Below, one piece after another: positions 34,600 through 47,072 of a stretch of 64,000 nt of DNA. The notes beneath the pieces are model-generated. The model searched no databases. It was not told the DNA's origin and worked only from the letters and a program-made list of their open reading frames with translations. A program made the translations under genes and the position numbers. Within the stretch, counting starts at the first letter, position 1. Each line of letters begins with the position of its first letter. Source of the stretch: Jaltomata sinuosa (Eukaryota; Streptophyta; Magnoliopsida; Solanales; Solanaceae); NCBI GenBank assembly GCA_003996215.1, contig QJPP01000316.1, positions 1 through 64,000 of the forward strand, in the 5' to 3' direction.

Positions 34600-35565
34600 T
34601 GGAGTGTTTGGGAGTTGAAACAATCGAGGCTAAGTATATTATGTATATCATGACGTAGAGTACTTTTATCTAGGACCATTTTGTCTAAGTCCATCATGTG
34701 GGCCACTTAGGCCCATTAACTGATTGTTATTGGATCGGTCCAACCCGGAACCATAAGGGACTACGATTAGGCCCGCTAGACCGAATTACCATGGATCGAG
34801 AATAGTGGTAGGATGAATAATGATCCCCTAAACCTAATCAATGGTCTTGAGTTCGAACCCTAAAAATGAAAAAAAAAATCATACAGAACACTTCCTCATT
34901 TTAATGGAGTTTACATGGTGCGAATTCGAAGATCTAAGAATTATATAACCGCCAAACATGGAGCAGGTAATAAGACAAGCTTAACATAAAACATGAATAA
35001 TACGAAACCAAAAGTCTAACAGGATATACAAAGAAATTCAACACTTCTTTTCCTTTCATTTTTTTTTTACAAACAAAACAGACACCACAACTCTATATAT
35101 ACAAAGCCAAAAGCACAAGTAGAAAACAATTGTTGCACCTTTTAGGAACTTGATTTACCCCTGCAACAAAAAAGTAGTAGTAATAAGAAAAATGTCCAAC
35201 TATTTTTTTTTTTTTGAAAAAAAAAAAAACAGCTCGGTGTACAACGCCTAACAAAAAAAAGAAAAAAACAGCCAGGTGCACAAAGTATATTGTGTTGATC
35301 ATGTTCGAAAAAAGACTGCACCCTAAAGGGCTACTATACTATAGCCCCCCACCCCACCCCTTCTTTTCCAATTCCTCCTTTTCGTTCTACTTAGGTTGAG
35401 CGAGCCAAATTCTCGACAGAATATAATTCCACCCTCGAACTCATAATCTTTTTCCCGAACTCTAGAGGGGTACGTAATTCAACAACCTATCCTGACCTAA
35501 ATATCAATGCATGATTGATCTACGGATCCAAACCAACCCGTAACCTAAGATTATGAAAACAACCC
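34600..35565. other. Spacer 3' of caleosin copy 3
   Basis: Contains possible 3' untranslated DNA, A-runs near 35215-35275, and a repeat-like phrase 'ggtcttgagttcgaacccta' near 34843. No gene seen. Confidence 0.5.
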
Positions 35566-35569
35566 ATGA

Positions 35570-38500
35570 TCACATGAAAATAATTTTACCGTTGCTCCAA
35601 GATTCTCTCGTTGACAAATAGATAGAATTATATATGTACCTATGTTTCTTGGATTGCTTTTCCTTGGCCATTTGTTCAAAAAGGCTACCATCATAAACAC
35701 TCTTGATTGTCTCTTTGGGCAACAAGCCATTTTCATCTTTGCAAAGGAGATAAAGTATTTTCCACTCTGATTTAGCTGCAATGCTGCATAATCCATCCAA
35801 TCATTTAGAAGAAAAATCAACTAAACTTCAAGAGGTACGTAATTGTTGAGAAAGAGAAGAGTTCATTGTTTAAGTCCTGCTCTACATGTAGTTGACGTAG
35901 ATGGAGATTTCTTTATTGTAAGTTAATAAAACCTAAAATCGGTAACGAGTAGAATAAAGAAGTTGTTTCTAGAATTAATGTCAATTATTGGGGGAAGGAA
36001 TTAGGAAGATGAAAGGGAATACCCATATAGTAGGAGTGTCAACTGGGCCGGTCTGACCCGGACCGGACCGGTAAGACCGGCCCAAAAAGAGCACCGAACC
36101 TGTTGGCCCAAAACCGGAAAAAGGAGCCGGGTTCGTGGGCCGGAACGTGGGCTGGGCCGGCCAGGCCTGGCAACCCGGGAGACCGGCCCAGTTCTGAGAC
36201 CGGACCTGGCCCACCGGTGCACCGGACCGGACCGGCCCAAGTACTAAATTTTTTTTTTTTTAATTGATTTGGCATTTGGGACTTGGGCTACTGACAGGCC
36301 ACATGGGCCGCTGTCACTAGGCCTGCTGTGGGCCGCTGCAGGCCCTAGGCCCTAGTAATAGCCTTTTCAGGCTATGTTGACAGATCTACTTTTCAGGCAT
36401 TTGTTGAACGTTGGTCCAACGGTTACAATGCCGTTTGGGCCAACGTTCAATTCTTCTCCATTTTAAAAATTCACCCATTTTTCATATATAAATACCTTCT
36501 AAATTTCATCATTTTTATTACAAAATACTTCTCATTCTCTCTCAATTTTCTGATTTTCTCTATTGATTTCTAGCAATATCTACTTTATTATTTTGCTATC
36601 AACAACATCAAGTTGGAAAAAGTTCAAGTGTTCAATTCATCAATTTACGGTTGCTTTAATAAAGTCAAAGGCTCATTGAGTCTTTGCATTTTTAATTTTT
36701 TTCTCTCATAAAATTTTAATTTTAATTCTTGTCTATCATCTATTTTATATATATTTTATATATATTTGTATAATTAGTATATATTTGTTATATGTATATA
36801 TATTTTATATATCATATGAATATCATATTGTGAATATTCTATATGAATATTCTATATATCATATGAATATCATATTGTGAATATTCTATATGCATCACAT
36901 GTATATCATATTGTGAATATTCTATATGCATCACATGTCTATCATATTGTGAATATTCTATATGCATCACAAGTATATCATATTGTGAATATTCCATATG
37001 CATCACATATATATCATATTGTCATTATTCCATATGCATCACAAGTATATCATATTGTGAATATTCCATATGCATCACAAGTATATCATATTGTGAATAT
37101 TCTATATGCATCACACGTATATCATATTGTGAATATTCTATATGCATCACAAGTATATCATACTGTGATATACTTACCTGTGATATACACAATATGATAC
37201 ACAATATTCACAATATGATATACTTGTGATGCATATAGAATATTCACAATATGATATACATGTGATGCATATAGAATATTCACAATATGATATACTTGTG
37301 ATGCATATAGAATATTCACAATATGATATACTTGTGATGCATATGGAATATTCACAATATGATATACATGTGATGCATATGGAATATTCACAATATGATA
37401 TACATGTGATGCATATAGAATATTCACAATATGATATACATGTGATGCATATAGAATATTCACAATATGACATACATGTGATGCATATAGAATATTCACA
37501 ATATGACATACATGTGATGCATATAGAATATTCACAATATGACATACATGTGATGCATATAGAATATTCACAATATGATATTCATATGATATATAGAATA
37601 TTCATATAGAATATTCGCAATATGATATTCATATGATATATAAAATATATATACATATAACAAATATGTACTAATTATACAAATATATATAATATATATA
37701 TAAAATAGATGATAGACAAGAATTAAAATTAAAATTTTATGAGAGAAAAAAATTAAAAATGCAAAGACTCAATGAGCCTTTGACTTTATTAAAGCAACCG
37801 TAAATTGATGAATTGAACACTTGAACTTTTTCCAACTTGATGTTGTTGATAGCAAAATAATAAAGTAGATATTGCTAGAAATCAATAGAGAAAATCAGAA
37901 AATTGAGAGAGAATGAGAAGTATTTTATAATAAAAATGATGAAATTTAGAAGGTATTTATATATGAAAAATGGGTGAATTTTTAAAATGGAGAAGAATTG
38001 AACGTTGGCCCAAACGGCATTGTAACCGTTGGACCAACGTTCAACAAATGCCTGAAAAGTAGATCTGTCAACATAGCCTGAAAAGGCTATTACTAGGGCC
38101 TAGGGCCTGCAGCGGCCCACAGCAGGCCTAGTAACAGCGGCCCATGTGGCCTGTCAGCAGCCCAAGTCCCAAATGCCAAATCAATTAAAAAAAAAAAAAT
38201 TTTTTAGTACTTGGGCCGGTCCGGTCCGGTGCACCGGTGGGCCAGGGCCGGTCTCAGAACTGGGCCGGTCTCCCGGGTTGCCAGGCCTGGCCGGCCCAGC
38301 CCACGTTCCGGCCCACGAACCCGGCTCCTTTTTCCGGTTTTGGGCCAATCGGTCCGGTGCTCTTTTTGGGCTGGTCTTACCGGTCCGGTCCGGGTCAGAC
38401 CGGCCCAGTTGACACTCCTAGATAAAACCTCATTATTATTACTCTTGAGATAAAGGAAAAGAGTATTTACTGTCCAGCAAAGTCCTTGGGTTGCTTGTTT

Positions 38501-41500
38501 GCCTTGAGCAGTTCATCTAATTCGTCGCCCGTTAAGGCGTTGGCGTTTTTTCGTCCATGCTTCTTGAATAACTCCTCGAATTTTTCAGGAACGAACCTTC
38601 AAAATGTGAAGGAAGATTTAATTTATAAACACCGATAGTACAAATTATTTTCTATTTACCAACAGTGCTTTAACTACAACGCGTTGTTTATCTTATTTTC
38701 CAGGTAACTAGTCTCACTTGTTGTCAGTAGTAGCATATAGTTGTCGTCCTTTAAGTGACGTAATATTACCAATACTCATGTATGCTATGTATATACGTTA
38801 AACTCGTATACTGAAAGTACATATAATTCTTATACGGGTAACATAATTCGACCTTATGTAATTCAACTGTATATTTAACAAGTTGTGAGGACAAGAGACC
38901 AAGTCTCCCATCCACTACTGATGTCACGATGTGGGAATCTAACACCCCAGCACACCCAAGGCTACCAACTGGAGCGTGAGCAACATAATATGAGGAGCAA
39001 ACACAGGATAAATCAAGAAGTTGAAATAAGTCTAATTCTGATACCATGAGATGAAACGAAGCTTCGGTTAACTCAACCTCAAAAACTAGCTCATGAAGTA
39101 AAAAAATATATATAAAGACCATATAAGGAGACCAAGTCTCTTGTCACTTGTCAGGTTGTATACGACGTTTTTTTCATCGTAACTTGTTCCACTTATTATG
39201 TGTAGTTATCTCGTCATATTTTATACAACTCTTTACCTATAACAACCAAATTTTATTAAAATGTCAAATGTCGTTATAGGTGAATATAACAACAACATAT
39301 CGCTATAGCAACCAAATATTCTCAATACCAACGATGCTTTTATTATAGAAATAGTCTCGAAACCAACGATGTTTTTATAGAGAGATTTGACTGTATTACC
39401 TTCCTTCAGTATCATAGATATCACTATCACTGCCATGTTTGGCAAATTTGATGTTCTTCACCTCAATGGGAAATAGTGGAGATGGCCACTTTCCCTGTAC
39501 ATAAACATAATATGCACATTAATCTTATAGCACTTTTTTTGTTTTTTTGGCTAAAAAATAAAATCTTATAGCATAAACTTGAACATCAAAGTCATCTTGA
39601 TGGCCCAATTAGTTGTTAAAATAGAGGTCTAGTTAACGTTTTCGGTCAAGAAAAGATGATTTCGAGAAAAAACAATCATTTTTTCGTATTCAATTTACAA
39701 ATTTCTCTCGAATTGGTATGAGATCAATTTAATCTTTCGATCTATAAATTTTTATGCAATAAAATGAAGTTCAACATTAAAATAGCTTCTCCTAGCTTAT
39801 GTCAACGTCAATTTTAGTAATTGATCGAGCAAAATAACAAACAATAAACAAATTAGCCCGGCCCAACCCGCAAACCTGAATAAATTTCTTAATGGGTATG
39901 GGGCTAAGCCGGACAAAGTATTCATTAGGAAATAATAGGCATATATCTAGTCATGCTAGATGTTGGAATATCTAATACTTTAGTCTAGGTACATACTTAT
40001 AATCTTATATACTATTTCTTACGTCTCAATTTATATGATCGTACTTCTCTTTTTAGTCTATCTCAAAAAAAAAAGTACAACCCTATAGGAAACACATATG
40101 ACTATTAAGTTGTTTTAACAACCACCATGGTCTATTTTAGATGAATTGTTCTCATAACACTACAAAATACCACCTATGTCACTAAACAGCTAAAATCCAG
40201 CCGCTAATCCTATTTAGGGACAGATTAACGATGAATGAACACAAAAAATGTTAGTTACGAACTATTTAACGATGGATTTCGTAGCTAATTTCCTTTTTTT
40301 TTCGTGTTGACGATCATATTAGAGAGAGAAAAGAGTGAATTACAGGTCGAGTTTTGCCACTGAGACCAATATTGATGAAAAGGGAAGCAACTGTAGAGAG
40401 GAGAACGCCACTTCCAATTTTTCGAAAACCTGGTAAAATACAAAAAAAAAAAGTGTTAAATGATTACTGAAAATTAAACCTCAAAAAAACAAAAAACAAA
40501 ACATAAACATTAATTGACAAAATAATACAATGGAATTAACATGTCAAAAGAAGAACATCTAAGGATAAAAAAGGACAAACAAAAAATATTTACTCGCACC
40601 CAGTATTTACCTCAAATCGTACTAATTTATCATAACTAAATCATAAATTAAAATTAAAATGTGTATTCCTAAGCATGAATCTTTTAAAAAATAACTGAAA
40701 ATTGTCACAAATATGTCATAATATTTTTTCGCTTATAAGACTTCTAAAACTTATGGTCGCAAACATGTCATAATATTTATACGCTTATAAAGACTTTTAA
40801 AACTTTCGATCTTAAATATTTTATTACATTTTGTGTCTATAAAGTTCTTTTTTTTTTCTTTTAACGTCGTGAAAAGCTTTTCGTTATAAGTAAAATGAGA
40901 AGTTCAATAACATAAATATTTTCAAATTGAGAAAGTTGTCAAAAAAAAAAATTATACGAACTAAAAGGAGATGTTATTGCCACATTAATTGAAACTTAAA
41001 TGGAACGATATGAAGACATGTTTTTAGAGAGTCATTTGGTACACTATATGGAATAAGCAGGGATATCCCATAAAACTATTTTATCTCATCCTTATATGAC
41101 ATAGTAATCCCATTATTTTAGTATAAATGGTGGGGTAAAATAGTCCCGAAATTAGTTAATACCTCGTACCAAACGACTCCTAAATCTTCTATATGGAGAT
41201 AAGAAAAAAATAAAAGAAAACCAAGATACATATACATATATATCACCTTTATAAGTTTCCCATGGGTAAATAACACCATCTTTGTTAATATCAAAGAACA
41301 TAACATGTTTTTCCAAAGGAGTTGCCTCTTTCTTCTCAATTCCTGCATATCCAATTCCAACAACCACAAAATTCACTAACACAAACAAGAAATTAAAACA
41401 ACAACATAATTAATGTATATCACAAAATAAGGTCTGAAGAGGGTGAAGTGTACGCAGTGTTACTCCTATGTTGTGAAGGTAGAAAGACTGTTTTCAATAG

Positions 41501-41581
41501 AAATAGAAATTAAATTACATACAAAAAATTAAAAAAAAATTGCATACCCTCTTCATCAATACTGCTGGAGGAAGAAGCCAT
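35570..41581 (-). CDS. Caleosin / peroxygenase, copy 3 (six exons)
   Basis: Coding exons on the minus strand: 41548-41581, 41247-41342, 40344-40429, 39400-39494, 38471-38596 and 35570-35783. Phases match copies 1 and 2. Read through to TGA at 35570-35572 it is 216 residues. Features: EF-hand 'DINKDGVIYPWE', histidines in 'LEKHVMFFD' and 'AKHGSDSD', canonical proline knot 'PGKWPSPLFP', hydrophobic 'GVLLSTVASLFINIGLSG', and a C-terminal 'LLCKDENGLLPKETIKSVYDG'. Sequence is nearer to classical short caleosins than copies 1 and 2. The C-terminal ~22 residues after 'AKEKQSKKHR' look unlike the family; AG|gtacat at that point could be a splice donor to an unseen last exon. The final intron (35784-38470) holds a 2.39-kb inverted repeat, and intron 2 holds a MITE. 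Family assignment is firm; the 3' end is not. Confidence 0.9.
36031..38420. mobile_element. 2.39-kb foldback element (hAT-like ends) in a caleosin intron
   Basis: The left arm (36031-36880) and right arm (37600-38420) are near-identical inverted copies beginning 'taggagtgtcaactgggccg'. Order inward from each end: a GC-rich block full of CCGG motifs, a T-run, 'ttggcatttgggacttgggc', a TATA-like 'tatataaatacc', then a leader-like region with 'caacatcaagttgg' and 'aaagtcaaaggctcattgag'. The centre is an inverted minisatellite. Ends of the 'gggtgtcaa' kind and the promoter-like inner part suggest two head-to-head 5' ends of a hAT element. No transposase is present. No clear 8-bp duplication was found; TA flanks are possible. 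Confidence 0.85.
36853..37620. repeat. 36-bp minisatellite in two inverted blocks
   Basis: A 36-base unit containing 'gaatattctatatgcatcac' and 'atatcatattgt' is repeated about 8 times on the left (to about 37166) and about 10 times inverted on the right (37205-37600). They meet at a short unique centre near 37170-37200. Because 36 is a multiple of three, repetitive open frames appear on both strands; these are not genes. Confidence 0.9.
38870..39140 (+). repeat. Dispersed repeat, copy also at 5.5 kb
   Basis: 'taacaccccagcacacccaa', 'aactggagcgtgagcaacat', 'tctgataccatgaga' and 'ataaggagaccaagtctc' match the ordered phrases at 5505-5790. Lies in intron 4 of caleosin copy 3. Confidence 0.5.
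41028..41180. mobile_element. MITE in intron 2 of caleosin copy 3
   Basis: Inverted ends 'agagtcatttggtac' and 'gtaccaaacgactcc', 153 bases, with internal 'gggatatccca'. It resembles the MITE split by the LINE at 16118-19562. Flanks 'tta' and 'taa' do not give a clean duplication. Confidence 0.75.
41405..41515 (-). mobile_element. LINE/SINE 3' tail in intron 1 of caleosin copy 3
   Basis: On the minus strand it reads a 'ctattgaaaacagtctttct' block, 'accttcacaacataggagta', 'gcgtacacttcaccctcttc', then the tail; the plus strand before it shows 'aaaacaacaacataat'. Same order as the RTE LINE end. Confidence 0.7.
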
Positions 41582-41589
41582 GTGAAAGG

Positions 41590-43416
41590 AAATCCAAAAT
41601 GATGAACAAATAGAGCACAAATTTAATTCCAAATTTACTTCTTTTTTTGTTTTTTGGTTATGAGAATAAGTAGTAGAAGATTTAAAGAATTAGATGTGGA
41701 TTTTTTCAGAGAATAATATAAATTGGGGGTTTGCTTTTTTTAACTTTTTTCTTTTTTTATTCTTTGTGTTTTGTTTTATTCCCAAAGACAAATGTCTGAA
41801 ATATATAGTTGTGTTGTATAGGTGGCAAAGCTAAGTGTTCTCACACAAAAGCACTACCCCCCCCCCTTCCACCCCACAAAAAAAAGACCCCCTATTTTAT
41901 TCTTTTTCTTTCCTTTTTTTTTTGGATAAAGAGTGCATTTACTTTTTTTAAAATTAAATTATAAAATGATTAAGCAAATCAAGCTGAGCTGAGCTGAGCC
42001 GAGCCGAATCAAATTAGGTTAATTGGGCACGAGCTTTGATCGAGTTGAGTTTGATCTTTGACTAAATCGAGTCGGATTGAGATATGGCTTTGTCCAAAGC
42101 TGGCCTATTTAAGCCTAGACTAGACTAGACTCATTTTATAGCGAGTTGTGTCAAATTGAGCTAAAAATGCAAGCAAATCGAGTTGAGTCTCGAGCTAGCA
42201 TGACTTTTTTTTGCTTAAGTGTGATGCTTATAGAGGAGGGACGATTGGTGAGAGCATATCAGAAAGAAGGACCATTGAGATTCTAGGTTGTATGTTAGGC
42301 TTTTGAGAAAAAGGATGCACAACAGCTCTCTCTCATAGGCCATAACGTTTGCCTAGATTATATGTAAATACTCTTGACGCAATATTTTCTGTTTACTTAT
42401 CAAACATCAGAAAATACGAAAGAAAATCACTTATTTTCCGAAAATAACATCTTCGTAGAGAATTTTTTTCGTGATTTTTTTTTCTTCATTTACCAAACAC
42501 ACCCTAATCCGAACTTTTTCTTCTCTTTTTATCACATAAATAATTAGTAATTATTTTTATAGATGCTTCAAATTCACCTTCTTATTTATTTTCATTTTTC
42601 TTGTGTGACTTCAAAGGAATTATAGTTAGTTTACAAGAAGTAGAAGCAACAAGGGAATATAATAGCGTGGAGGTTAAAGCATAATTCCCTTAAAAGGAAA
42701 AAAAAACAAAGATTGCTTGCTTTAACAGTAAATCAAGTATAACAAAAAAAGAAAAAGAAAAAGGAATAAATTAGGCTTTTGGTTTTATCTTTACCTTTTT
42801 TTGTGTGTGGGGTAACGTGCCTTTCTCGTCACTAATATCTTTGCTTGTGATAATTATGACCTTTTAAGAAAATTGATGATTGCATAAAAAATGTAGTTTA
42901 GTACTCACGAGATCAGTTACAGTTAGATTATCCTATAAATGTCTTCATTTTCTCATCGTTATAGATATTTTGTTACACTTATCATTATATATACACACGC
43001 TTTCGCAAAATTGTTATTCATCTCTTCGTGTTCATTATTGTTTGTTTCTCAATAAAGTGAGTAATAAAATATAAAGTGAATTATTTTTGGATAAGAAATT
43101 TAACTCAATAGATATTTTATCGGGAAAAGATCCCTTCCATTACTATTTTATCCATTATTTTTCAATGATGCATTGGATATAAACAACGTGTAAAAAATTA
43201 ATATTAGAGGCTAAGATCATTTTCTTTGATACTTCTTCAAAGATTTATTTATTTACTTATTTATTCTTACACTAAATAATATTTTTAAACCTAAAGTAAA
43301 TTATTTATAATTATAAAAGCCTAGGTTGTTTTGTTAATAATCCTTCAAGAAATTTTTTATTTGTTTCAACATCGTATATATTTTTTTTCCATAAAAGTGA
43401 ATCTAAATCTTATGTT
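41590..43416. other. Spacer between caleosin copy 3 and the Copia element
   Basis: AT-rich upstream region of caleosin copy 3. Runs of C (about 41856-41865) and 'gctgagctgagctgagccga' near 41981 are simple repeats. The phrase 'catttaccaaacacacccta' near 42488 matches wording of other TE ends. No gene seen. Confidence 0.5.
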
Positions 43417-43421
43417 CTTAT

Positions 43422-44139
43422 TGTTGCGACGGAAAGCGACAAACCCAAAAATAGAGAAAATAAAGAACACCAAAATTAAAGTGAAAAAATCCTTCAAATC
43501 GAAGGTAACAACCACGGGATCACAAAGATCCAAATAGCTCCATTATAACAATAAGAGAGTTACAAATATTCTCCAACAATGGCTACACAACAAGTGCCAA
43601 ACACGGAGAAACAATAGTTACACCAACAAATTAAATCAAGAGAAATCACCCGAAACAAAACTTCTGTTCGGGACTCAAAACGGATGTTGCTGACCTTCAA
43701 ATCCGATCTTCACCGTTCAAATCAAACATCAAGATGTTAAAAACACTCAGTCAAAAATTCAGATCGATCCAACGGTGGACGAACTAAAAAATCCAATTTG
43801 AAGGTGGCTGGTCGGAGAGCAAAAACTACAGCAAAATTCTCCCTTTTCTTCTCTCTTCTCTCTTGGTGAAAGCTCTCTCAAAAACCTCTCTTATGTGCTA
43901 TTGTCTTTCAAAGACAAATACCAATGATCTCTTGAATAATTCTCTCAAATAGTCCTATTTATAAATGATGAGTTGTGCTTCTTTTCCATAAGCCAAAACC
44001 AACTCCAAGTAGGATTAGTAATCCAACTCCAAATAGGAATACACATCCAACTCCTATTTCAAATAGGATTAGAGACTTACCAAAAGAGAATAGAACTAGG
44101 CCATGTACCTTTGGCTGGAACATGGGCCATAGCCCAACA
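43422..44139 (-). repeat. 3' LTR of the Copia element
   Basis: 718 bases, TG...CA bounded, paired with 47073-47767. It carries about 23 extra bases ('aggattagtaatcc' region) missing from the other LTR. Confidence 0.93.
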
Positions 44140-44174
44140 AACTCCCCCTCCAGCCAAGGGGCCGAATGAATCTT

Positions 44175-47028
44175 CAAGTGGAGGAACTCTCGACAGGCTT
44201 CATGCCTGCCGAAGTTCTACAAAACTCATGCTTGTCTGCAATCACCACTTTCGCTAGCATATCTAAATGATTGTCATCAGTGTGTATCTTCTCACCTTAA
44301 AATCTAGACTTGTGACTAAGCCTAGTACCGTAGAAGATATTTTCATAACAGGAGAGAAAATTTCATCAAAGTCAATTCCCTTCCTCCGGTCAAATCCTTT
44401 GTCAACTAACCTCGCCTTATACCTAGGCGCAAAAGTATGTTGCTCTTGCTTTACTCTGAAGATCCATTTGTTTGATAAAGCTCTCTTACCTTTTGGTAAT
44501 TTCACTAACTCATATGAGTCATTTTCATGGAGTGACTTCATCTCATCTTCCATAGCTTCTACCCACTGCTCTCTGTGAGTATCTTGCATGGCTTTATCAT
44601 AATCTTCAGGTTCTCCCATGTCAGTCAAAAGTACATACTCACTAGGAGAATAACGTGTTGATTTTTGTTTCTCCCTAGTAGGTCTTCTATTAGAGGTTTC
44701 AGGAGCATCCAAAGTAGCACCCTGAGCAGGAGCTGGTTGCTCATCAACCGCAACATCATTACTAGGAGCATCTATATGTTCTACACCCTTATTATCATTT
44801 TGATCCTGCTCACCGTCTATATTTTGGGTTCCTTCATGTGCAATAGATGAATCAGTTGCAGGAACTGGATCAACATCGACTAAGCTCTCATTATTCTGAG
44901 AATCTATTTTCTCAGTCTTGTCAATATCTTCAATTATTTGGTCTTCTAGGAACACTGCATCACGACTTCTAATAAGCTTATTCTCAATAGGATCATAAAA
45001 ACGATACCCAAACTCATCTTGGCCATAAGCAATGAAGATGCACTGCTTAGTTTTAACATCCAGTTTCGACCTCTCATCTTTTGGAACATGCACACAAGCT
45101 TTACACCCAAAGACTTTCAAATGATCATAGGAAACATCTTTAACAAACCAAACTCTATTTGGAATATCACCATCCAAAGCAACCACAGGAGACAAATTGA
45201 TAACATAAGCAACTGTGTTGAGTGCTTATGCCCAAAAAGAATTCGGAAGTTTAGCCTCTGAAAGTACACATCTAACTCACTCAACTAGAGTTCTATTCAT
45301 CCTCTTTGCCAAGCCATTCAACTGAGGCGTCTTAGGTGAATTTTTCTGATGACGAATTCCTTGTGATTTACAATAGTCATCAAATGGACCAATATATTCA
45401 TCGTCGTTATCAGTGCAAATGCATTTAAGTTTCTTTCCAGTTTGTCTCTCACACAAGGCTTGAAATTTCTTAAAAACATCAAGTATTTGATCTTTGAATT
45501 TTAAAAGATATACCCACAGCTTGCGAGAATGATCATCAATGAATGTTGCAAAGTAAAGTGCATCACCTTTTGACTTACTTTAAAAGGACCACACAAACCA
45601 GAGTGTACTAGCTCCAACAATTCAGGCTTTCTTGAAAGGGAATGACTGTGAAATGAAACTCTTCTCTGTTTCCCGGCTAAGCAATGGACATATCTTTTCA
45701 CCTTTGCTTGTTTCACACCAGCAAGCAAATTTTTCTTAGCCAAACAAGTAATACCCCTTCGCTCATATGACTTAACCTCTTGTGCCACAATTCTGATGAA
45801 GCGTCACTTTCTACTAAATTTACAGAGTCACTAAGGATAGAACCTTGTGTCACATATAAATCAGAATTCTTTCTTCCTCGAGCCACAACTAATGACCCTT
45901 TGGTTGACCATTAAATAAGTCATTATGATAATCATCATCATCCAGTTGTCCTACAGAGATCAAATTCAAAGGAATATCTGGAGCATGCTTCACATTTTGA
46001 AGGACTAACGTTGTACCAATATTAGTCTTCAAACAAACTATGCCAACACCAAACACCTTAACTTCACCAGCATTGCCCATCTTCAACACTCCACAGCTAA
46101 CAAGAGTATAAGATGAAAAGAAGTCTTTCCTTGGTGTGACATGATATGTAGCTCCAGAATATACTATCCAAATTGTATCTTGGGATACAAAATTGATGAC
46201 ATTTTTATCAGAAGCAAAGAGAAGGTCTTCTCGGACAACAGCTACAACATTGTTTTCGTTATTTTTTTCTTTTTTTCCTTCTCTAATTTCTTGCTTCAGC
46301 TTGTTGCAGAACCTCCTAATATGTCCTTTCTTTCCACAATGATGGCATGAAATATTCTGATATTCCGACCTTGACTTACTTCTGCTTTTACCTCTATTTC
46401 TCAAATTTCTTATTTTATCTCTCCCCCGTTCTTCTATAAACAGAACTTATGAATGTGAGGATGAGCCTTGAGACTTTATCCTTACTTCTTCATTCATCTT
46501 CTTGGCATATTCCATAGTCACCTTACCATCAGGAGCTGAGTTTGTTAAAGAAATACGAAGAGTTTCCCAAGAATCTAGTAGAGTATTAAGAAGCCAAAGT
46601 CCTTGTATCTCATCGTCAAAATTGACACTCATTCCAGACATTTGATCAAGGACACCTTGAAAATCATTTAAATGATCAAGAATAGGACTGCTCTCCTTGT
46701 ACTTAAAGGTCATCAATTGCTTTAGTAGGAACAACTTGTTATTGCCACTTCTTGAAGCATAAAGTGTCTCCAACTTTTTTCACAATGTTCTAACATGTGT
46801 CTCATTCACAATATGATTGCGAACATTTTCTTCAACCCATTGTCTAATATATCCACATACTTGTTGGTGCTCAAAATCCCAATTCTCATCAGTCACAGAC
46901 TCAGATTTATGAGCAGCGAAAATGGAAAGATGCATCTTCTTCACAAAGAGTAGATCTTTCATCTTGCTTTTCCATATATTATAATTACTCCCGTTTAAAC
47001 ATACCATATTGCTCATATTCGCCTCCAT
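44175..47028 (-). pseudogene. Copia gag-pol remnant (gag, protease, integrase, partial RT)
   Basis: Begins at ATG 47028. Gag ('NGSNYNIWKSKMKDLL', 'LETLYASRSGNN') is cut by TGA at 46780-46782 and TAA at about 46447. A zinc knuckle 'CHHCGKKGHIRRFC' follows. The protease reads 'WIVYSGATYHV' with Tyr where the catalytic Asp belongs. The integrase has 'CTDNDDEY', but the last catalytic Glu is Lys ('LNGLAKRMNRTL'), and further stops and a frameshift are present. The connecting region and the start of RT ('SNKWIFRVKQEQ', 'YKARLVDKGF', 'FDEIFSPVMK', 'TSLDFKV') are in one 310-codon frame ending at 44263. It then jumps to wording like the RNase H tail ('HTDDNHLDMLAKVV', another frame). Nearly all RT and RNase H are missing. 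Confidence 0.92.
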
Positions 47029-47072
47029 AAAAAAATCCTTGATACCTAACCAAGGCTGGATCTGATACCACT

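Noticed and set aside
36877..37609. Repetitive proteins such as 'YASHVYHIVNIL' or 'MHIEYSQYDIHV' repeats
   Set aside because: They come from a 36-bp minisatellite that is open in several frames on both strands.
35981..38453. Proline- and glycine-rich frames at both ends of the foldback
   Set aside because: They are mirror copies from the CCGG-rich terminal block of an inverted repeat, with no start context or recognised domain.
43959..44257. Short frames inside the Copia LTR
   Set aside because: They lie within a long terminal repeat and do not recur as an open frame in the other LTR.
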